DNA of 64,000 nucleotides from Acidovorax sp. DW039 (GTDB taxonomy: Bacteria; Pseudomonadota; Gammaproteobacteria; Burkholderiales; Burkholderiaceae_C), in the NCBI RefSeq assembly GCF_037101375.1, contig NZ_AP029019.1, positions 2,046,001 to 2,110,000 of the forward strand. The letters run 5' to 3'. Under the pieces are notes generated by a model. The model was not told where the DNA came from. It did not search any database and was given only the letters and a program-made list of their open reading frames with translations. This document shows positions 19,073 through 27,314 of this stretch, piece by piece. How positions within the stretch are numbered: position 1 is the stretch's first letter; each line of letters begins with the position of its first letter. The position numbers were made by a program, and so were the translations under genes.

Positions 19073-20008
19073 ATGACCTTTGTGAACAAGACCCTGGCCG
19101 CCCTGGCGCTGGCCGCTGCCTCCATCGCAGCCCTCGCGCCCATCCATGCCTCTGCTCAGGCCATTGACCTGAGCCCTGAACAGCCCGGGCGTCCGCGCTC
19201 GCAAAAGGTAGACGAAGCGATCAAGCTCGTCTCCAAGGATTTCAAGTTCGCCAAGGAGGGCGTGCTCACCGTGGGCACCACCACAGGCCGCCTGCCATTT
19301 GGTGCCTACGCCACTGACAACAAGACGCCCGTGGGCAACGCGCCCGACATTGCGCAGCTGGTGGCCGACAGCCTGGGCCGCAAGCTGGAGCTGGTGTCCG
19401 TAGCCTGGGCCGACTGGCCGCTGGGCTTGCAGTCGGGCAAGTTCGATGTGGTGATCTCCAACGTCACCGTGACCGAGGAACGCAAGGAGAAATTCGACTT
19501 CTCCACCTACCGCAACGATCAGCTGGGCATCTACGTGTCTGCCAAATCCAAGATCACGTCGATCAAGGAGCCCAAGGACGTGGCGGGCCTGAAGGTGGTG
19601 GTGGGCGCAAGCACCAACCAAGAGCAGATCCTGCTGCGCTGGAACCAGCAGAACATCGCAGCGGGCTTGAGGCCCGTGGAGATCCAGTACTACGACGACG
19701 ATGTGGTGCTGTATTTGGCCCTGGCTTCGGGCCGCGCCGACGCATACCTGGCCCCCAACGGCATTGCCGCCCACAACGCACGCGACGGTAAGACCCGGCT
19801 GGTGGGCACCTTCTCGGGCGGCTGGCCCCAGGCGGCCGAGATCGCCGTGACCTCGCGCAAGGGCTCGGGCATTGCCGATGCGATCACGGTGGCGCTGAAC
19901 GCGCAGATCAAGAACGGCAACTATGCCAAGGCGCTGGAGCGCTGGAACCTGCAGTCCGAGGCGATCCAGGTCGCGCGCACCAACCCACCCGGCCTGCCCA
20001 AGAAGTAA
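19073..20008 (+). CDS. Polar amino acid ABC transporter substrate-binding protein (paralogue 1)
   Basis: A 311-residue periplasmic binding protein of the SBP_bac_3 family (cystine, glutamine and related ligands). The signal peptide is cleaved near residue 28 ('IHASA'). Family blocks are 'FKFAKEGVLTVGTTTGRLPF', 'LELVSVAWADWPLGLQSGKF', 'DVVISNVTVTEERKEKFDFS' and 'IKEPKDVAGLKVVVGASTNQ'. TGGAG precedes ATG 19073. A 111-base gap separates it from the transporter gene, and the next gene is a close paralogue, so the pair probably arose by tandem duplication. It delivers substrate to the fused permease-ATPase upstream. Sulfur-containing amino acids are the likely ligands by context. Confidence 0.9.
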   Translation: MTFVNKTLAALALAAASIAALAPIHASAQAIDLSPEQPGRPRSQKVDEAIKLVSKDFKFAKEGVLTVGTTTGRLPFGAYATDNKTPVGNAPDIAQLVADSLGRKLELVSVAWADWPLGLQSGKFDVVISNVTVTEERKEKFDFSTYRNDQLGIYVSAKSKITSIKEPKDVAGLKVVVGASTNQEQILLRWNQQNIAAGLRPVEIQYYDDDVVLYLALASGRADAYLAPNGIAAHNARDGKTRLVGTFSGGWPQAAEIAVTSRKGSGIADAITVALNAQIKNGNYAKALERWNLQSEAIQVARTNPPGLPKK

Positions 20009-20034
20009 GCCTCTGCAGTGTTCAAGGACCTTCC

Positions 20035-20988
20035 ATGACTCTCCATCCCCTGTCTTCCCTGTCGCGCCGCAGCCTTGTGGCCCTGGCCTCGGCGTGTGCG
20101 CTGTCCTGCGCTTGGACCGTTGCCAGCGCTGCCGCCGCATTCGATTTCAGCCCCGAGCAGAAAGGCCGTGTCCGCGCCGAGAAGGACGCCGCTGCCATTC
20201 AGGCGATCCCGAAGAACTTCAAGTTTGTGAAGGAGGGCGTGTTCACCGTGGCCATCGCACCCTTTGCGCCGCCCATCGCCACCTACGCGAGCGACGCCAA
20301 GACCGTGGTGGGTTTCGATCCCGACTACGCACAGCTCATCGCCGATGCGCTGGGCCTCCAACTTGAGTTGCTGCCGATTGCCTGGGCCGACTGGCCGCTG
20401 GGTCTTTCCTCCGGAAAGTACGACGCGGTGATCTCCAACGTGGGCGTGACGGAGCAGCGCAAGGAAAAGTACGACTTCTCCACCTACCGCCTGGGGCTGC
20501 ACGGCTTTTACGTGCGTGCCGACAGCAAAATCACGTCCATCAAGGAGCCCAAGGACATTGCCGGGCTCAAGGTCATCACCGGTTCGGGAACCAACCAGGA
20601 GCGCATCCTGCTGGAGTGGAACAAGCAGAACATCGCAGCGGGCCTCAAACCCGTGGAGGCGGTGTACTTTGACGACGACGCCGCACGGTTGCTGGGCGTG
20701 GTCTCGGGCCGGGCCGACGCGAACTTCAACCCCAACGCACCGCAGGCCTACCACGCGGCCAAGGACGGCAAGATCAAGCTCGTGGGCACGGTGAATGCGG
20801 GCTGGCCGCTCAAGTCCGACGTGGCCATCACCACGCGCAAGGGCTCGGGCCTGGCCGATGCGCTCACGCTGGCGACCAACGGGCTCATCAAGAGCGGCAA
20901 GTACACGCAGGCGCTGCAGCGCTGGAGCCTGCTGGAAGAGGCCTTGCCCAAGTCCGAGACCAACCCCCCTGGACTGCCGAAGTTCTGA
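20035..20988 (+). CDS. Polar amino acid ABC transporter substrate-binding protein (paralogue 2)
   Basis: A 317-residue periplasmic binding protein, clearly related along its length to the gene just upstream. Shared blocks include 'AWADWPLGL', 'DFSTYR', 'SKITSIKEPKD', 'GLKV' and 'NQE.ILL.WN.QNIAAGL'. The signal peptide has a twin Arg in 'LSRRSLVALASA' but otherwise looks Sec-type, with cleavage near residue 32. The ligand-pocket region after residue 205 differs ('VYFDDDAARLLGVVSGRADA' against 'QYYDDDVVLYLALASGRADA'), suggesting a different ligand range. It is spaced 26 bases from paralogue 1 and 2 bases from the next gene. Confidence 0.9.
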   Translation: MTLHPLSSLSRRSLVALASACALSCAWTVASAAAAFDFSPEQKGRVRAEKDAAAIQAIPKNFKFVKEGVFTVAIAPFAPPIATYASDAKTVVGFDPDYAQLIADALGLQLELLPIAWADWPLGLSSGKYDAVISNVGVTEQRKEKYDFSTYRLGLHGFYVRADSKITSIKEPKDIAGLKVITGSGTNQERILLEWNKQNIAAGLKPVEAVYFDDDAARLLGVVSGRADANFNPNAPQAYHAAKDGKIKLVGTVNAGWPLKSDVAITTRKGSGLADALTLATNGLIKSGKYTQALQRWSLLEEALPKSETNPPGLPKF

Positions 20989-20990
20989 CC

Positions 20991-22076
20991 ATGGCGATTG
21001 AGCACCTTGCATTTCTGACCCCCGGCAACTACGCCGAGGACAGTCCACACCAGGGGCTGGAAGATACCTTGCGCCTGTTCGAGCAGGGGGAAGCCCTGGG
21101 CTACCAGGGCGCTTGGGTGCGCCAGCGGCATCTGGAGCGGGCGGTTTCGTCCGCAACCACGCTGCTGGCAGCCGCCACGCAGCGCACGCGGCGCATTGCG
21201 CTGGGCACGGCGGTGATCCAGATGGGGTATGAAAACCCCTTCAGGCTGGCGGAAGACCTGGCGACGGTGGATGTGCTCTCGCACGGGCGGCTGCAGGTGG
21301 GGTTGAGCGCGGGTGTGCCGCCGTACGGGCCGCTGCTGGGTGGGCGCCTGTTCGATGGCGATGCGCAGGGCATCGACTTCTCGCATGCGCGTGTGGAGCG
21401 CCTGCGCAGCAACCTGCGGGGTGATTTTTTTGGCGATGACGACTTCTTCGTGGAGTCGCCCGCAGGCCGCCACCGTCCGCGTGTGCAGCCTCATGCTGCC
21501 GGGCTGGTGGAGCGCCTGTGGTACGGCGGCGGCTCGTTGAAATCGGCACAGTGGGCGGGTGCGCAGGGCTACCACTTACTCATCGGTAACCTCAACCGGG
21601 GCGAGCAGACCGACAATTTCTTCGAGGCGCAGCGCAGCCAGCTGGACCTGTTCCACGCGAACTGGTCGGCGCCCTATGCCCCGCGCGTGGCGCTGGGCCG
21701 TGTCATCGTGCCGCTGGACAGCGCCGACGCCGCCACCCGTGCACGCTACCGCGCCTGGGCTGCGCTCAGGGTGCCTCGCACGCTGGGGCCGCAGGGTGAT
21801 CGCTGCACACTGTTCGCGCGCGACCTGGTGGGCACGTCTGACGAAATCCTGGAGAGCCTGCGCCAGGACCCCATCGTGCCGAGCGTGCAGGAGCTGCGGC
21901 TGGAGCTGCCATACGACTTCACGGGCGAGGAGTACGCCCAGATCCTGAGCGACACCGCGCGGTACATCGCGCCCGCGCTGGGCTGGTCACCAGCACAGAC
22001 CGTGAAAGCGTCCGATCACAGCTTGCCACGTGCCGCGGCCACCTCGCGCCCCAGCTCAATCACCGCCATGGCGTAG
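20991..22076 (+). CDS. LLM-class flavin-dependent oxidoreductase (third in the operon)
   Basis: A 361-residue luciferase-like TIM-barrel enzyme, distinct from the two at the operon start. Marks: 'IEHLAFLTPGNYAEDSPHQG', 'YQGAWVRQRHLERAVSSATT', 'RRIALGTAVIQMGYENPFRL' and 'TVDVLSHGRLQVGLSAGVPP'. It has the bacterial-luciferase fold but the family usually seen with alkylthiol or sulfur-type clusters, so it may handle another S-substituent or the released fragment. The start is 2 bases after the binding-protein stop. Its last 61 bases overlap the convergent mltB gene (22016-22076), and the C-terminal 20 residues are non-conserved Ser/Ala-rich sequence encoded antisense to mltB. Confidence 0.88.
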   Translation: MAIEHLAFLTPGNYAEDSPHQGLEDTLRLFEQGEALGYQGAWVRQRHLERAVSSATTLLAAATQRTRRIALGTAVIQMGYENPFRLAEDLATVDVLSHGRLQVGLSAGVPPYGPLLGGRLFDGDAQGIDFSHARVERLRSNLRGDFFGDDDFFVESPAGRHRPRVQPHAAGLVERLWYGGGSLKSAQWAGAQGYHLLIGNLNRGEQTDNFFEAQRSQLDLFHANWSAPYAPRVALGRVIVPLDSADAATRARYRAWAALRVPRTLGPQGDRCTLFARDLVGTSDEILESLRQDPIVPSVQELRLELPYDFTGEEYAQILSDTARYIAPALGWSPAQTVKASDHSLPRAAATSRPSSITAMA

Positions 22077-23104
22077 TAGCTGGACCAGTTGTAGCGGGTA
22101 ATGGCGTAGAAGTTCTCGGTGCCCGCGACATAGGTGGGCGTGTCGCCACCGTTTTGCAGCTCCACCAGGGCCATGGGGCCTTTGTGGGCCGCGCCTGCGG
22201 GCTCCAGTACCACGCCCTTGGCCTGCATGCTGGCTGCGCTGAAGGTGGGAAGGATGTCGGGGGCCAGCAGCTCGTCGAGCTTGAGCAGGGCGGGGTCAAA
22301 CTGCACCGCGTAATGGGTGGGCATACCCGTGGTCCATCCGTGGCCCTTGAAGTAGTTGGCGACCGAGCCAATCGCATCCGTGGGGCTGCGGAAGAGGTCG
22401 ATGCGGCTGTCACCGTCAAAGTCCACGGCAAAGCGGGCCCAGCTGGAGGGCATGAACTGGCCTAGCCCCATGGCTCCTGCGTAGCTGCCACGCACCTCGA
22501 AAGGGTCGATGTTGGTGCGGTTGGCCAGGCTGAGCCACTGCTCCAGCTCACGGCGGAAAAACTCCGTGCGCTCTTTGGCTCGGGGGTGGGCCGCCGGAAA
22601 ATCAAACGCCAGCGTTGCCAATGCGTCCATCACGCGGAAGTTGCCCATCTGCTGGCCGTAGATAGTCTCCACGCCGATGATGCCGACGATGATCTCTGCG
22701 GGCACGCCGTATTCCTGCTCGGCCCGCGCAAGGGCTTCCCGGTGCTCTTGCCAGAAGCGCACCCCGGCGCGAATGCGGATGGGGTCGATGAAACGACTGC
22801 GGTACACGCGCCAGTTCTTGGCGGTGCCCGATGCGGGGGGAAGCATCAGCTTGGGCACATTGCTTAGAAAACGGGCCTGCCCAATGGCCTGGCGCACCCA
22901 TTCACGGTCCAGCCCGCGACGCTCTGCCACGTCGTCGGCAAACTGCATGGCATCGCCGCGCTGGGCGTAGAGGGTACCCCCTTGCACAGGGCTGCGCGCT
23001 ATAGCGGGAACTTGAGAGGTTTTTTGGGGCTTTGCGCTTGCGGATAGAGCGGTGGCAGCTATGAAACTAGTAGCAAGCAGAACAGTTTTGAACATGAAAT
23101 ACAT
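22016..23104 (-). CDS. mltB: Lytic murein transglycosylase B
   Basis: A peptidoglycan-cleaving enzyme of 362 residues that makes 1,6-anhydromuramyl ends in the periplasm. The catalytic Glu is in 'IIGVETIYGQQMGNFRVMDA'. 'SYAGAMGLGQFMPSSW' and 'FDGDSRIDLFRSPTDAIGSV' (with the Asp-rich calcium-binding-type loop) are diagnostic MltB blocks. ATG 23104 overlaps the tgpA stop (TGATG), supporting it as the start; ATG 23095 is the alternative. The N-terminus is a Sec signal peptide; no lipobox is present, unlike E. coli MltB, so it is predicted soluble periplasmic. Oddly, the signal-peptide coding region (about residues 13-31) matches the dispersed repeat. Last gene of the moxR operon. Confidence 0.93.
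   Translation of the reverse strand: MYFMFKTVLLATSFIAATALSASAKPQKTSQVPAIARSPVQGGTLYAQRGDAMQFADDVAERRGLDREWVRQAIGQARFLSNVPKLMLPPASGTAKNWRVYRSRFIDPIRIRAGVRFWQEHREALARAEQEYGVPAEIIVGIIGVETIYGQQMGNFRVMDALATLAFDFPAAHPRAKERTEFFRRELEQWLSLANRTNIDPFEVRGSYAGAMGLGQFMPSSWARFAVDFDGDSRIDLFRSPTDAIGSVANYFKGHGWTTGMPTHYAVQFDPALLKLDELLAPDILPTFSAASMQAKGVVLEPAGAAHKGPMALVELQNGGDTPTYVAGTENFYAITRYNWSSYYAMAVIELGREVAAARGKL
23012..23068. repeat. Dispersed palindromic repeat, copy 2, inside the mltB signal-peptide region
   Basis: The plus strand reads TTGAGAGGTTTTTT, GGGGCTTTGCGCTT, a loop, GAGCG, then GGCAGCTATGAAA. This is the repeat family's T-rich tail, GCGCTT arm, opposite arm and GCAGCTAT end in order. It is more diverged than the intergenic copies. 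It is read through in frame by mltB. Confidence 0.6.
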
Positions 23105-25188
23105 CAAGAACGGGGCGGGGGCTCTGGCCACGCCAGGGCTTTGAATTCGCGCCGCAGGGTGCCGAGGGATGCGGCGGGTTGCGGGGCATAGCGTACCTGC
23201 TCCATGCGCATCAGCCAGTCGTGGAGGGGTTTCACGCTGGCTGCCGCGCCCCAGTGCTGCTGCACGCGCTGGGCCATGCTGCGGGGGGGCAGGTTTTCGG
23301 GCAGCTCCAGGCCCTTGTCGGCCAGGCGCTTGCGTGCCTGGGTGAGCAGGCGCAGCCAGGGGTCGTGCTGGCTGCGCTCCCACCAGCTCCAGCCGCCACC
23401 TGCCAGGGCTGCTGCGGCCAGCAGCGCGCCCAGCACGGTGCTCAGGTCCTGCCAGCTGGGCGATTCAAATCCCAGCTTTTTCAAAAGGTTCATCTGGCTG
23501 TTCTGGGTGTAGTTCAGCACCCACTGGTTCCAGCTGTTGTTCACGGCTTCCCACATGGCGCGCATGCGCTGCAAGGTGCTGGCACCGATCATGGTGCCCA
23601 TGGCCGATGCGAAGGCTCCCTGCGGAACGGTGAGGCGCTGTGCCTGTCCCACGCGCCCCGGTGCCACGGCCCCGGTGGGGTCTACGCGCACCCATCCGCG
23701 CCCCTCCATCCAGACCTCGGCCCAGGCATGGGCATCGCTTTGGCGCACGGTCCAGAAGCCATCCACCGGGTTCATGCTGCCGCCCTGGTAGCCGGTGACG
23801 ATGCGCGCGGGCACGTCCAGCGCGCGCATCAGCACCACAAAGGCCGACGAGATGTGCTCACAAAAGCCTTCCTTGCGGTCAAACCAGAATTCGTCCGCCG
23901 TGTGCTGGCCGTACACGCCGGGCTCCAGCGTGTAGGTATAGCCACCGGTGCGCAGGCGGGCGAGCGTGGCGTCTACCAGGGCGGCGGCGTCGGCATTGGC
24001 CAGGGCCGGGTCGGCGCGCATTTGCGCTGCCAGCGCCAGAGTGCGGGGGTTGAAGCCGGGGGGCAGATCGGTGAATTCGCGCAGTTGCCTCACGGGCGTG
24101 AGGGGCCCGTGCTGAAAGGTTGGGTAGCTTTCGGCCCGGTAGCGGACGATGTCCATGATGGGGCGGGCCGCCGTCCATTGCAGGTCCTGCGTCATGTAGA
24201 CGGGGTTGTCGGGCAATGTGGGGGCGGTGGGGGTGGCTTCCAGCACCATGACCCAGGGGCGCTTGAGGGCTTCCATGGTGACTTCGTAGCGCAGTGGTGG
24301 GCCTTGCACCTGCAAGTCGGCGGGCAGGCCGACACGGCGTGCCCAGTTGTTGTCTTCACGGTATGGCTCGGCCTTCCATTCGCGCCCATCAAATCCCGTC
24401 AGCACAGGCCCCCGGAAATACATGCTGGAGGGCGGGGGCAGTTGCTGTGCTGGCTGATCAAAACGCACGCGGAATGCCACGGACTCGTTGAGCGCCAGCT
24501 CTGCAATCGTGCCTACCTTCATGGAGCCTGAAAGGCCCGTGCCACCCACCAGCTGGTCGTTGGGCACCCCCCACAGCGGAGCCATGCGGGGGAACAGCAC
24601 AAACAGCGCCACCATGATGGGCGTGCCCAGCAGGGCCATGGTGCCTGCGATGCGGAATGATTGCCACAACGGCGGGCGGCCCACCGGCATGTGGGCATTG
24701 ACCAGCGCCGTCAACATGCCCAGCAGGCCCAGCAGCATGGCCGCCGCAGTCAGCAGCGACTGGGAGGTGAAGAACGTGCTGATCATGGCGAAAAAGCCCA
24801 GGAAGAAAATCACCAGCGCGTCGCGCCGTGCGCGCAGCTCCAGCGTTTTCAGGGCCAGCAGGGCGATGACCAGGGTGACCCCGGCCTCGCGCCCGAGGAA
24901 GGTGCCATGCGAAAAGATGGTGCCGCCAAACGCCAGCGGTCCCAGGATGATGGAGGTGGCCCACCGCGGCGGCAGAGGGCGGCTGTGCCAGGCCAGCCAG
25001 CCACGCCACAGCAGCACACCCGCCACCATGAGGCTGGTCCACACCGGCAGCCACTGCACCTGGGGCGCAACGATCCAACCGATGACGGCCAGCAGAAAGA
25101 GCGTATCGCGCGTGTCCCTGGGCAAGTTGGCCAGCGTTTGCCGCAACGGCACACGCTGCGGCGCGGGGGCTGTGGTGCGGGTGTTCAT
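23104..25188 (-). CDS. tgpA: TgpA-like membrane transglutaminase (DUF3488 + transglutaminase core)
   Basis: A 694-residue inner-membrane protein. The first 200 residues hold about six transmembrane helices ('LFLLAVIGWIVAP', 'DALVIFFLGFFAMISTFFTS' and others). A periplasmic transglutaminase-like domain follows with the Cys-His-Asp triad in 'KEGFCEHISSAFVVLMRAL', 'DAHAWAEVWMEGRGW' and 'RVDPTGAV'. One more transmembrane helix ('VLGALLAAAALAGGGWSWW') and a cytoplasmic DUF4129-like tail close it. ATG 25188 has AGGAG just upstream. It lies downstream of moxR and DUF58, the conserved arrangement for this family. TgpA is needed for viability in Pseudomonas aeruginosa, but its substrate is unknown. 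Confidence 0.93.
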   Translation of the reverse strand: MNTRTTAPAPQRVPLRQTLANLPRDTRDTLFLLAVIGWIVAPQVQWLPVWTSLMVAGVLLWRGWLAWHSRPLPPRWATSIILGPLAFGGTIFSHGTFLGREAGVTLVIALLALKTLELRARRDALVIFFLGFFAMISTFFTSQSLLTAAAMLLGLLGMLTALVNAHMPVGRPPLWQSFRIAGTMALLGTPIMVALFVLFPRMAPLWGVPNDQLVGGTGLSGSMKVGTIAELALNESVAFRVRFDQPAQQLPPPSSMYFRGPVLTGFDGREWKAEPYREDNNWARRVGLPADLQVQGPPLRYEVTMEALKRPWVMVLEATPTAPTLPDNPVYMTQDLQWTAARPIMDIVRYRAESYPTFQHGPLTPVRQLREFTDLPPGFNPRTLALAAQMRADPALANADAAALVDATLARLRTGGYTYTLEPGVYGQHTADEFWFDRKEGFCEHISSAFVVLMRALDVPARIVTGYQGGSMNPVDGFWTVRQSDAHAWAEVWMEGRGWVRVDPTGAVAPGRVGQAQRLTVPQGAFASAMGTMIGASTLQRMRAMWEAVNNSWNQWVLNYTQNSQMNLLKKLGFESPSWQDLSTVLGALLAAAALAGGGWSWWERSQHDPWLRLLTQARKRLADKGLELPENLPPRSMAQRVQQHWGAAASVKPLHDWLMRMEQVRYAPQPAASLGTLRREFKALAWPEPPPRS

Positions 25189-25234
25189 GCGGGGGCTCCT
25201 GTGGGGGAGGGGCGAATGCACGCGTGTAGAGGTG

Positions 25235-25296
25235 TGCTATGAAAAAAGTAGCTGCTTGCGCTTATGTATATTGCGCTGGAGGTCAATTGGGGCATG
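25235..25296. repeat. Dispersed palindromic repeat, copy 3
   Basis: GTGCTATGAAAAAAG, TAGCTGCTTGCGCTT, ATGTATAT, TGCGCTGGAGG, then a tail TCAATTGGGG. It fills half of the 133-base gap between the DUF58 gene and tgpA inside the operon, so it is transcribed as part of the mRNA. Confidence 0.85.
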
Positions 25297-25321
25297 AGGC
25301 TGGAGCGAGAGGGCTTCATGG

Positions 25322-26329
25322 TCAGCACAAGGCCAGGGCTTCCAGGCACTGCAGTCGATGCGCGGCACCGCTGCCCGGGGCAATGGTGCGACCTGGCACG
25401 CGCAGGCCATAGTCCAGGCCCAGCCGGTCGGCCTGCAGCACCCAGGCTGTCACGCGGGAGATACGGGCCTCCGGGTCGGGCAGGTTGGCTTTGGACACGT
25501 CCAGCCACAGCTCCTGCCGCTGGCTTTGCTGCGTGTCGCGGCTGACCAGATCGTCCGTGCCGCTGCCCAGGGATTTGGCGGCCTTCTTCCACACCACCTG
25601 CTTGAGCGGGTCGCCCCGCCGGTAGGCGCGCACCCCGTCAAATTCGCCCACACCCTGCGCGGTGGCGCTGCCTTTGCCCGCAGCCCTGGGCTCTCCCGGG
25701 GGCAGCGGTGGTGCTGGCACTTCAGGGGCTGGATACACCAGCATTTGAGAGGCCGGACGCCAGTAGGTCCAGACCCGGAAGGTGCCCAGCGGAAAACGGG
25801 TTTCTGCCGTGAGCGTAGGCACCTGGTGCAGCCCACGCCGGTGCGGTTTGAACGCCACATGTACCAGGGCTTGGCCTTGGGCGGGCACATCGGTCCACAC
25901 CCAGTGGTGCGCGCTTTGCCCCTCGGGCTCATGCACGGCCACGCCAATGCCGTAGCGCGGGCTGGTGCGTGTGCTGGAGAGTTGCACTTCCAGCGCAGCA
26001 CTGTTGCCCATGAACTGCGGTTGGGGTGGCTTCAGGTGCAGGGTGGTGCCCCGCAGGGTGGCGTGGCAAATGTGCATGCCCACCACGGCACTGCCCGCCA
26101 GCATGAAGGTAAGCAGATAGCCCAGATTGAGCTGGAAGTTGATGGATGCCACCAGCAGCACCAGCAGTGTCAGCGCCAGCATCCAGCCCGAGCCGGTGGG
26201 CAGGATGTAGACGTTGCGTTGGGTGAGGGTGAGCGTGTCGGTGAGCTTGAGGCGGCCTTGCCACCAGGCGCGGAACTTGCTGCGCAGCGGTGCCAGGGGC
26301 GAGAGGCCAGAAAGCGTCAGGCGGGCCAT
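25322..26329 (-). CDS. DUF58 domain protein
   Basis: A 335-residue membrane protein of the DUF58 family (von Willebrand A-like fold) always found with MoxR ATPases. Two transmembrane helices lie near the N-terminus ('GWMLALTLLVLLVAS', 'LGYLLTFMLAGSAVVGM'). The family block 'GEFDGVRAYRRGDPLKQVVW' is around residues 225-245. The function is probably as client or adaptor for the MoxR ATPase in envelope protein maturation; this is family-level knowledge, not proof. ATG 26329 is 11 bases after the moxR stop. Upstream in-frame sequence would overlap moxR and is not conserved. Confidence 0.88.
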   Translation of the reverse strand: MARLTLSGLSPLAPLRSKFRAWWQGRLKLTDTLTLTQRNVYILPTGSGWMLALTLLVLLVASINFQLNLGYLLTFMLAGSAVVGMHICHATLRGTTLHLKPPQPQFMGNSAALEVQLSSTRTSPRYGIGVAVHEPEGQSAHHWVWTDVPAQGQALVHVAFKPHRRGLHQVPTLTAETRFPLGTFRVWTYWRPASQMLVYPAPEVPAPPLPPGEPRAAGKGSATAQGVGEFDGVRAYRRGDPLKQVVWKKAAKSLGSGTDDLVSRDTQQSQRQELWLDVSKANLPDPEARISRVTAWVLQADRLGLDYGLRVPGRTIAPGSGAAHRLQCLEALALC

Positions 26330-26340
26330 GGGTGGTGCCG

Positions 26341-27261
26341 TCACGCAAGCGGCGTGGCGTCTACCATGGCGCGCACCTGCTCGACGGAGCCGCGCCCGGC
26401 GTCGCCCACCGGCACCAGTCGGTGGGCAATGGTTTGCGGCAGCACTGCCTGCACATCGTCCGGGGCCACGTAGTCGCGCCCGCTGATCAGCGCCTGCGCC
26501 TTGGCGGCGCGCATCAGCGCAATGCCCGCACGCGGCGACAGCCCTTGAAGGAACCACTTGCCCGACCGCGTGGCGGCCACAAGGTCCTGCACGTAGTTGA
26601 GCAAGGCGTCTGACGTGTGCACTGCCAGCACCTGGCGCTGCAGTTCTGCCAGCTCGTGCGCGTCCAGCAGGGCGGGCAGGGTGTCCACCATGTCGCGCCG
26701 GTCCGAGCCCGCCAGCAGCAGGCGCTCGGCGGCACGGTCGGGGTAGCCGATGGAGATGCGCATGAGAAAGCGGTCCAGCTGCGACTCGGGCAGAGCAAAG
26801 GTGCCGAGCTGGTCTTGGGGATTTTGTGTGGCGATGACGAAAAAGGGCAGGGGCAGCGGGCGCGTGGCACCTTCGACCGACACCTGCTTTTCTTCCATGG
26901 CTTCGAGCAGCGCGCTTTGCGTTTTGGGGCTGGCGCGGTTGATTTCGTCGGCCAGCAACACCTGGGCAAACACGGGACCTGGGTGGAATACAAAGCCTTC
27001 CTTGCCGCGCTCATAGACCGATACACCTGTCAGATCGCTGGGCATCAGATCGGCTGTGAACTGCACGCGCGAGAATTGCAGCCCGAAGGTGCGTGACAGC
27101 GCATGCGCCAAGGTTGTCTTGCCCACGCCGGGCACGTCTTCAATGAGCAGGTGCCCCCCCGCCAGCAGGCAGGCCACGCAGTCCTGAACCTGCGCCTTTT
27201 TGCCCACGATCACCGTGTTAAGCTGATCCAGAAGCGATTTGATTTTGTGCTGTGCATCCAT
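26341..27261 (-). CDS. MoxR-family AAA+ ATPase
   Basis: A 306-residue AAA_3 ATPase of the MoxR class, thought to act as a chaperone that assembles or activates protein complexes at the envelope. Walker A is 'DVPGVGKTTLAHAL' (residues 42-55) and Walker B is 'QVLLADEINRASPKTQSALL'. Sensor 1 is in 'FFVIATQNPQDQLGTFALPE', the Arg finger is in 'QLDRFLMRISIGYP', and sensor 2 is 'GLSPRAGIALMRAAKA'. It is first in the operon moxR, DUF58, tgpA, mltB on the minus strand. Its 5' end is close to the divergent deacetylase gene. Confidence 0.95.
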   Translation of the reverse strand: MDAQHKIKSLLDQLNTVIVGKKAQVQDCVACLLAGGHLLIEDVPGVGKTTLAHALSRTFGLQFSRVQFTADLMPSDLTGVSVYERGKEGFVFHPGPVFAQVLLADEINRASPKTQSALLEAMEEKQVSVEGATRPLPLPFFVIATQNPQDQLGTFALPESQLDRFLMRISIGYPDRAAERLLLAGSDRRDMVDTLPALLDAHELAELQRQVLAVHTSDALLNYVQDLVAATRSGKWFLQGLSPRAGIALMRAAKAQALISGRDYVAPDDVQAVLPQTIAHRLVPVGDAGRGSVEQVRAMVDATPLA

Positions 27262-27314
27262 GGCGCAACGTTATCCGAAAAACTCTGAAAAAATCGACAC
27301 GTGGGGACAAGACT

